A DNA stretch of 9,724 bases, taken from assembly GCA_020853375.1 (NCBI GenBank), contig JADYZA010000024.1, forward strand, positions 1 to 9,724, written 5' to 3'. The translations under genes were made by a program, and so were the position numbers. Below are positions 1-3,982 of this stretch, piece after piece (positions within the stretch are counted from its first letter, which is position 1; the number at the start of each line of letters is the position of its first letter). Source of the stretch: Verrucomicrobiota bacterium (lineage in GTDB: Bacteria > Verrucomicrobiota > Kiritimatiellia > Kiritimatiellales > Tichowtungiaceae). The notes below the pieces were generated by a model, which was given only the letters and a program-made list of their open reading frames with translations, ran no database searches and was not told the DNA's origin.

Positions 1-81
1 CGCCTTGCCCGAAAGGACGCGTGATATCAGGGCGATTGATACGCCCAGCTTTTCCGCAATCTGTTTTTGGCTGACCGCCAT
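1..81 (-). CDS. LacI-family transcriptional regulator, N-terminal fragment
   Basis: Only the first 27 codons are in the window; the gene continues past the left edge. The translation begins MAVSQKQIAEKLGVSIALIS and continues RVLSGKA. This is the helix-turn-helix of the LacI/GalR family: the recognition helix 'VSxxxISRVLSG' corresponds to the usual 'VSxxTVSRVLNG', with alanine-leucine where most members have T-V. A good ribosome binding site (GGAGG at 86-90 read on the minus strand) precedes the ATG at 81. Family knowledge: such repressors bind short palindromes as dimers and respond to a sugar or sugar derivative through a C-terminal periplasmic-binding-like domain, not visible here. The gene is divergent from an SDR oxidoreductase, and matching palindromes lie between the two, so it probably controls itself and that neighbour. 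The ligand is unknown; a hexuronate intermediate is a guess from the neighbour. Confidence 0.85.
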   Translation of the reverse strand, partial: MAVSQKQIAEKLGVSIALISRVLSGKA

Positions 82-89
82 TCCGCCTC

Positions 90-103
90 CTCAAACTTTT
101 GAG
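90..103. promoter_or_regulatory. Operator-like palindrome O1, at the LacI-type gene
   Basis: The 14-mer CTCAAACTTTTGAG has 6-bp arms (CTCAAA/TTTGAG) around a 2-bp centre. It differs from the second palindrome at 167-180 only in two central bases, giving a shared CTCAAACnnTTGAG. It abuts the ribosome binding site of the leftward regulator gene, where a bound repressor could block autogenous transcription. The assignment to the adjacent LacI-type protein is inference from position and repetition. Confidence 0.65.
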
Positions 104-166
104 ACAGTGAATTGTGCGAAAATAAAAAGCAAGTTTTCGCTTGCGGAATCAGCCGATAATTACTAT

Positions 167-180
167 CTCAAACAATTGAG
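167..180. promoter_or_regulatory. Operator-like palindrome O2, at the SDR gene
   Basis: The sequence CTCAAACAATTGAG is the second copy of the motif. It extends by two more paired bases on each side, so 165-182 has perfect 7-bp arms ATCTCAA/TTGAGAT around ACAA. It ends 18 bases before the SDR start codon, just upstream of its ribosome binding site. Weak -10-like sequences GATAAT (155-160) and TACTAT (161-166) lie directly upstream, so a bound repressor would sit on or just downstream of the start point. The centres of the two palindromes are 77 bp apart, which would permit either independent binding or looping. Confidence 0.7.
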
Positions 181-198
181 ATAAACAAAGGAGCGGCT

Positions 199-1014
199 AT
201 GAAAAATCTATTCGATCTGACGGACAAAGTGATTGCAGTAACAGGTGCGGCTGGCGTTCTGGCTGGGGGGACAGCTCAGTATCTGCAGGAGCAGGGCGCA
301 TATATTATCTATTTGGATTTGAAGCAGGATGCGGTGGATAAGACCGTTGCGGAAGCCAAGAAAATTTCTGACAAATGCTGTGGCTATGCCTGTAACGTGC
401 TCGATCAGGCGGCACTGGATTCCGTGTACGAACAAATCATGAAAGATGTTGGCCGCATCGACGTATTGATCAACGGCGCGGGCGGCAATATGCCTGGCGC
501 AACAATTGGTGCCGATCAGGACGTTTTTGATCTGAAAATCGAAGATTACAGCAAAGTGCTGGATTTGAACCTTAAAGGAACGGTCATGCCGACCATGACC
601 TTCGCGAAAGCTTTCAAGGCTCAGCGGTCCGGCTGTGTCGTTAATTTCTCCTCAATGTCCGCCACGCAGGCGCTCACACGGGTTTTGGGCTATTCCAACG
701 CCAAAGCCGCCGTGGACAACTTCACCAAATGGATGGCGACTGAAATGGCGCTCAAATATGGCGACAAAGTTCGCGTCTGCGCGCTGGCTCCGGGATTTTT
801 CATCGGCAACCAGAACCGGGCTCTGCTGGTCAAAGAAGACGGCACATATACCGAGCGTGGCCAGCAGGTAATCAACAAAACGCCGTTCCGCCGCTTCGGC
901 GAGCAGGAAGAAGTCTACGGCACGATCCATTATCTGATGTCGGAAGCCGCCAAGTTCGTCACCGGCGTGATCGTTCCGGTGGATGGCGGATTCTCCGCCT
1001 ACACAGGGGTTTAA
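199..1014 (+). CDS. SDR oxidoreductase, D-mannonate oxidoreductase (fructuronate reductase)-like
   Basis: A 271-residue cytoplasmic NAD(P)-dependent short-chain dehydrogenase. Visible marks are the N-terminal dinucleotide-binding turn TGAAGVLAG (15-23), Asp40 at the end of the second strand (favouring NAD over NADP), NGAGG (92-96), and the catalytic set Asn124, Ser152, Tyr165 and Lys169 (YSNAK). PGFF (198-201) and the VPVDGGFSAYTGV ending follow. The glycine motif lacks the classical TGxxxGxG spacing. That variant, 'NRALL.KEDG.YTERG' and the C-terminus resemble from memory the SDR-type enzymes annotated as D-mannonate oxidoreductase, which interconvert fructuronate and mannonate and are unrelated to classical UxuB. 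AAGGAG (188-193) sits 5 bases before the ATG. It is divergent from a LacI-type regulator with a matching operator, which fits inducible sugar-acid catabolism. SDR membership is secure; the exact substrate is an inference, and another polyol or sugar-acid dehydrogenase is possible. Confidence 0.88.
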   Translation: MKNLFDLTDKVIAVTGAAGVLAGGTAQYLQEQGAYIIYLDLKQDAVDKTVAEAKKISDKCCGYACNVLDQAALDSVYEQIMKDVGRIDVLINGAGGNMPGATIGADQDVFDLKIEDYSKVLDLNLKGTVMPTMTFAKAFKAQRSGCVVNFSSMSATQALTRVLGYSNAKAAVDNFTKWMATEMALKYGDKVRVCALAPGFFIGNQNRALLVKEDGTYTERGQQVINKTPFRRFGEQEEVYGTIHYLMSEAAKFVTGVIVPVDGGFSAYTGV

Positions 1015-1085
1015 TTTTCCATCTGCTGTTTTTGGTAGGGCCGGCTGGCCTCTATAGCATTTCACGATTCAAATGCCGTAATTTT

Positions 1086-1110
1086 GTAGGCCCGCTGTCC
1101 CCAGCGGGCG
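1086..1110 (+). repeat. GTAG-hairpin, copy A
   Basis: GTAG lead followed by an 8-bp stem GCCCGCTG/CAGCGGGC closed by a TCCC loop (stem starts at 1090 and ends at 1109). It is the first of five hairpins in this intergenic block with a shared lead and TCCY loop but different stem sequences. Confidence 0.75.
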
Positions 1111-1111
1111 C

Positions 1112-1135
1112 GCCGGACGAGGACGTCCGGCCTAC
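1112..1135 (-). repeat. GTAG-hairpin, copy B
   Basis: Read on the minus strand this is GTAG, then a perfect 8-bp stem GCCGGACG/CGTCCGGC with a TCCT loop. It faces copy A head-on with a single base between them. Confidence 0.75.
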
Positions 1136-1202
1136 ACCGGAAAATAGGGTACGGCATTTCATTCGTTATCTGCTCTAGCCGTCCGGCTGCTTCGTATCGA
1201 GC

Positions 1203-1227
1203 GGCGGCCTGAGGACAGACCGCCTGC
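1203..1227 (-). repeat. GTAG-hairpin, copy C (imperfect)
   Basis: On the minus strand the lead is GCAG instead of GTAG. It overlaps a 9-bp stem GGCGGTCTG/CAGGCCGCC, with one G-T wobble pair, closed by TCCT. It is the most diverged of the five, but pairing is retained at every position. Confidence 0.6.
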
Positions 1228-1238
1228 CCTCAAGAGCC

Positions 1239-1261
1239 GCCCGATGGGACATCGGGCCTAC
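1239..1261 (-). repeat. GTAG-hairpin, copy D
   Basis: On the minus strand this is GTAG, then a perfect 7-bp stem GCCCGAT/ATCGGGC with a GTCCC loop. The loop is one base longer than in its relatives because the closing C is missing. Confidence 0.7.
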
Positions 1262-1270
1262 AGTAAAAAT

Positions 1271-1294
1271 GTAGACCGGGTGTCCTCACCCGGC
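1271..1294 (+). repeat. GTAG-hairpin, copy E
   Basis: GTAGA lead, then a perfect 7-bp stem CCGGGTG/CACCCGG with a TCCT loop. It points away from copy D, with 9 bases between the two leads, and lies 11 bases before the terminator at 1305. Confidence 0.7.
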
Positions 1295-1304
1295 GGAAAC
1301 ACGA

Positions 1305-1334
1305 AAAAAGCCCCGGAAAATTCCGGGGCTTTTT
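1305..1334 (-). terminator. Bidirectional intrinsic terminator after the PEP-CTERM gene
   Basis: AAAAAGCCCCGGAA (1305-1318) pairs with TTCCGGGGCTTTTT (1321-1334), giving a GC-rich stem flanked by an A-run and a T-run, so it can work on both strands. It starts 20 bases beyond the stop codon of the leftward PEP-CTERM gene and is also the first strong terminator met by transcripts from the SDR. Its core stem, GCCCCGGAA/TTCCGGGGC, recurs at 7317-7334. Confidence 0.9.
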
Positions 1335-1354
1335 CCATTCCTTGGAAGGAACGA

Positions 1355-2143
1355 TTAGTCGCGCTTGATTCTGCGGAGCAACAGAAGGCCCATGCCGGAA
1401 ACTACAAGCAGGCTCATCGTGGCGGGTTCAGGAATCGACGTCATCAGCTGCACATCGTCGAGCAGAAAGCTCTGCTGCTGGTAAGAGCCGAAGCTGACAC
1501 GGTCAAACGTGAACGGCGGTGTTGTATCGGCTGCGTTCGTGTTGATGATCGTATTAACCCCGTCTATGCTGTAGGTAAGAGACATGTGAGTATCATTTAG
1601 TCGTGTGACGCTGGCGATCACCGTGTGCCAGCCCGTTCCGGTCAGATCCATGTTTGGATTGCTACCGAATGAGAGGCCCCCTGTATCCATGCCGTTAATG
1701 GAGGTTGCCTTGGTTTCTGTAAGTCCCCCGCCGGTTGAGTCGCCCCAGTTGGCTGGGAAAGCAAGCCCAGTGGCATTCGTGGGAAGAGCTGTATTAAAGA
1801 ACATAACACGAAACGCGTTGGCGGCGTTTGTCGGGGTCGAGGTGGCTCTAACCTTGAAACTCAACGTAAATGTTTCGTTGCTGGCCAGTGTGACGGGCGT
1901 AAAGGCGGAGTATGTGCCCCGGTAATTGGCGGTCATTGCGACGCTCAGCGCATTGTTTCCGCTATCGTTCGTTACGGAAAGAACCGCTGTAGAGATCGGG
2001 CTCCACGCGGTATCGCTGGCGAAATCTTTTCCGACTGTTACACCCGCGCCCTCAAACGTGTCGTTGAAGATCACAGCACCCAGTGCGATGTGGCTGAAAA
2101 ACAACACCCCTGCGCTCATAACCAATAATTTTCTAATACTCAT
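1355..2143 (-). CDS. PEP-CTERM sorting domain-containing secreted protein
   Basis: A 262-residue exported protein. Residues 1-22 form a signal peptide (SIRK, hydrophobic LLVMSAGVLFF, small residues before AVIFNDTFEG). The middle (24-232) is Thr/Asn/Ser-rich and beta-strand-like, ending in FLLDDVQL, the last strand typical of LamG/concanavalin-like folds. The C-terminus has the complete PEP-CTERM signal: PEP at 238-240, a hydrophobic helix (241-256) and the basic tail RRIKRD. Family knowledge: such proteins are exported, then processed by an exosortase and kept at or released from the cell surface, often with exopolysaccharide. I prefer the ATG at 2143: AAGGAG (2151-2156 on the minus strand) is 7 bases from it, but only one base from the upstream in-frame ATG at 2149. 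The ligand is unknown. No exosortase gene is in the window. Confidence 0.85.
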   Translation of the reverse strand: MSIRKLLVMSAGVLFFSHIALGAVIFNDTFEGAGVTVGKDFASDTAWSPISTAVLSVTNDSGNNALSVAMTANYRGTYSAFTPVTLASNETFTLSFKVRATSTPTNAANAFRVMFFNTALPTNATGLAFPANWGDSTGGGLTETKATSINGMDTGGLSFGSNPNMDLTGTGWHTVIASVTRLNDTHMSLTYSIDGVNTIINTNAADTTPPFTFDRVSFGSYQQQSFLLDDVQLMTSIPEPATMSLLVVSGMGLLLLRRIKRD

Positions 2144-2235
2144 TCCCATTCTCCTTATTCGTTTCGGAAGCGTCTGCGGTCATTACGAAGTTAATGAACG
2201 CTCAACTTCCCCTCTTGAACACCCTCGCTTTTACG

Positions 2236-2249
2236 CCCCCCCCCCCCCC
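2236..2249. repeat. Poly-C tract (14 C)
   Basis: An uninterrupted run of 14 cytosines on the plus strand. It lies 92 bases upstream of the PEP-CTERM start codon (2143) and 212 bases upstream of the LamG start codon (2462). Homopolymers this long slip during replication and are also error-prone in sequencing, so the true length is uncertain. Confidence 0.95.
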
Positions 2250-2352
2250 ATTAGCAAGAAGTATTTTTTATTTCGGATAATAAAATTTTGCGGCGAGAGT
2301 GGTGCTCGATTTTGTTGTACGTTTAGTTCTGTTTTTAATAACAACTTGTGCG

Positions 2353-2381
2353 TTGACCTATTTTGTCTAAACAAGTACAAC
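2353..2381 (+). promoter_or_regulatory. Candidate sigma70-type promoter for the LamG operon
   Basis: TTGACC (2353-2358), a 17-base spacer, and TACAAC (2376-2381, four of six matches to TATAAT). It would give a leader of roughly 70 bases before the ATG at 2462. An AT-rich stretch lies upstream. This is a pattern match only. Confidence 0.45.
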
Positions 2382-2446
2382 GAACACAGAATCGGGTCGT
2401 TATCCAAGGGTTGGAAAGTTTACCCCGACATGTTGTTTAACTAGCA

Positions 2447-3197
2447 TCAGGAGAAAATCGTATGTTCACGAACTGTCCCGTTAGAACGATGAAGAAGGTT
2501 TTTGCACTCGCGCTGGCTTTGTTTTCCGCCGGCTTGCTTTCCGCCGCAGAACTGAAGTTTTACGCTCCGTTTGACGAGGGCGAAGGATCTGTCACTCAGG
2601 ATAAAGCCGGACAGATTGAAGGAAAAATCAGCCGCGCGGTGTGGGTTGACGGAAAAGTCGGCAAGGCTCTGAAGTTCGACGGCAAGGACAAAGCCGAAGG
2701 TTCGATTGCGAATGTGGTCTTCGGCATATCGGGTTCCGATAATTTTCTGCACACCTTCGGCGGCGGCGCGTTCAGTATAACCGCCTGGATAAAACCCGGT
2801 TCGACTAAAGATTATCAACTGGGTTCTGAGATTTTGAATACCGGTGGCGATCGGGGTCCAGGCTGGAGAATGTATTATAATTGGAAAATGATCTACTTCA
2901 GAAGCGGTGATGGCACTGCGTACTGGGATTTAACCAGCAATGCGAACAACAATAAGGTTCGTAACGATGAATGGAACCATATCGCCGTGGTGCGGAATGC
3001 TGCCGGAATCGAGACGCTTTATTTGAACGGAGTTCAGGCTGCTCAATCACCAGCGGCGATGCAAGTTACAAAGAGCCCTTCAGGGCGCCTCACCATCGGC
3101 GCATACGGCGGCGGCGCGGCCTATGGCTTTATGGGAATCATCGACGAAGTGAAAATCTATTCGGGCGAGCTGACCGCGGAGGAAATCTCCAAGGAAG
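2447..3197 (+). repeat. Tandem duplication, left copy
   Basis: This stretch repeats at 3241-3982. The copies start with the same 23-base leader containing the ribosome binding site and ATG (one mismatch). They include a 32-base identical block (3137-3168 and 3922-3953) and encode LamG domains about three quarters identical by eye. The left copy covers almost all of the free-standing LamG gene. Confidence 0.85.
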
Positions 3198-3214
3198 CCA
3201 CACCAGGAATTTAA
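2462..3214 (+). CDS. Secreted LamG-like (concanavalin-fold) protein, free-standing
   Basis: A 250-residue protein. The N-terminus (RTMKKVFALALALFSAG) is a signal peptide, probably cut near the LLSAAE stretch (26-30). The rest is a single LamG/Laminin_G_3 jelly-roll: FYAPFDEGEG (33-42), VGKALKFDG (66-74), FSITAWIKP (104-112), DEWNHIAVVRN (169-179), LYLNG (186-190), and the closing strand GIIDEVKIYSGELTAEEI (225-242). Such domains bind glycans or protein partners and have no catalytic site. AGGAG (2449-2453) is 8 bases before the ATG. I keep this start rather than Met10 because the duplicated downstream gene shares the same leader and MFT start. The protein ends where the domain ends, so it looks complete. 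The next gene starts 41 bases after its stop, so co-transcription is likely. It may be a binding accessory to the multidomain neighbour; that role is inferred. Confidence 0.88.
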   Translation: MFTNCPVRTMKKVFALALALFSAGLLSAAELKFYAPFDEGEGSVTQDKAGQIEGKISRAVWVDGKVGKALKFDGKDKAEGSIANVVFGISGSDNFLHTFGGGAFSITAWIKPGSTKDYQLGSEILNTGGDRGPGWRMYYNWKMIYFRSGDGTAYWDLTSNANNNKVRNDEWNHIAVVRNAAGIETLYLNGVQAAQSPAAMQVTKSPSGRLTIGAYGGGAAYGFMGIIDEVKIYSGELTAEEISKEATPGI

Positions 3215-3240
3215 AACCCTTTACTTTATATTCAACCCAT

Positions 3241-3982
3241 TCAGGAGAAATTCGTATGTTCACACGCTACCCCAAGAAGTTATTCGCATTCACGCTGGCG
3301 TTGTTTGCCGCCACCATGCTCTCTGCCGCAGAATTAAAGTTTTACGCTCCGTTTGACGAAGGCGAAGGATCCGTCACTCAGGATAAAGCCGGACAGCTCG
3401 AAGGGAAAGTCGCCGGCGCGGTTTGGGTGGACGGCAAAGCGGGCAAGGCGTTGCAGTTCGACGGCAAGGACAAAGCCGACGGCGTTACGGCGGCGAATGT
3501 GGTTTTCGGCATCAAAGGTGCCGACAACTTCCTGCATAACTTCGGCGGTGGAGCTTTCAGTGTAACGGCCTGGATCAAGCCGGATTCCACCAAACCGTAT
3601 ACCAAGGGTAACGAGATCCTGAACACAGGTTCCGACAAAGGTCCGGGCTGGAGGTTTTATTATTTCTGGCGGAGTTTGTATTTCAGAAGCGGTGACGGAA
3701 CGGCATTTTGGGAGGCCGTCAGCAATCCGGCGAATGATAAGATTAATAACGATGAGTGGAACCATGTCGCCGTGACAAGAAATGCCGCTGGCATTGAGAC
3801 GCTTTACATCAATGGGAAGAAGGCGGCGGAAACGTCGGCACTGGAGAACATTACCAAAGGCGCCGCAGGACGGCTTACGATCGGGGCCTACGGCGGCGGG
3901 GCCGCTTACGGATTCAAAGGCATCATCGACGAAGTGAAAATCTATTCGGGCGAACTGACCGCAGAAGAAATCTACAAAGAAA
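3241..3982 (+). repeat. Tandem duplication, right copy
   Basis: The right copy of the repeat at 2447-3197, offset 794 bases at the leader and 785 bases near the end because of small indels. It supplies the leader, signal peptide and LamG domain of the 1056-residue gene. Similarity stops after 'ELTAEEI.KE', where the large gene continues into its CBM9-like domain. Confidence 0.85.

Larger units (their letters stand above)
1064..1166. repeat. Composite inverted repeat enclosing two hairpins
   Basis: AAATGCCGTA (1071-1080) and its exact complement TACGGCATTT (1150-1159) flank the two converging hairpins at 1086-1135. The match continues outward imperfectly (ACGATTC at 1064-1070 against CATTCGT at 1160-1166, two mismatches). 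It continues inward with an interruption (ATTTTGTAGG against CCTACAccggAAAAT). The whole ~100 bp could fold as one long stem carrying two side hairpins, a cloverleaf-like or MITE-like shape. No flanking target-site duplication was identified. Confidence 0.6.
1015..1354. other. Gene-free intergenic block holding hairpin repeats and a terminator
   Basis: This 340-base stretch lies between the converging SDR and PEP-CTERM genes. I see no credible coding frame; open frames through it lack a ribosome binding site or family features. It holds the five GTAG-hairpins, the composite inverted repeat and the terminator. A further partial hairpin-like piece lies at 1035-1050 (GTAGGGCCGGCTGGCC), which may be a decayed sixth copy. 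Confidence 0.7.
2144..2461. other. Divergent intergenic region between two secreted-protein genes
   Basis: This 318-base stretch separates the leftward PEP-CTERM gene from the rightward LamG gene. It has the ribosome binding sites of both, a 14-C homopolymer and a plausible rightward promoter. The right half is AT-rich. No credible gene was seen; an open frame crossing it on the plus strand (1926-2444) is mostly antisense to the PEP-CTERM gene and has no protein-like features. Confidence 0.6.

Noticed and set aside
1086..1294. A CRISPR array, considered because of repeated hairpins.
   Set aside because: The units vary in sequence, orientation and spacing. There are no constant repeats with unique spacers and no cas genes.
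2201..2219. CTCAA and TTGAA half-sites upstream of the PEP-CTERM gene, considered as a third operator.
   Set aside because: The spacing differs from the paired operators and the second half-site is imperfect.
1926..2444. A 172-codon plus-strand open frame crossing the PEP-CTERM gene start and the intergenic region.
   Set aside because: It includes translation of the poly-C tract, has no ribosome binding site or domain features, and is mostly antisense to a well-supported gene.
2971..3255. An in-frame 95-codon N-terminal extension of the 1056-residue protein, overlapping the end of the LamG gene.
   Set aside because: The extension has no ribosome binding site, reads as low-quality basic sequence out of frame with the LamG gene, and would bury a clear signal peptide. 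The ATG at 3256 has AGGAG and matches the duplicate gene's start.
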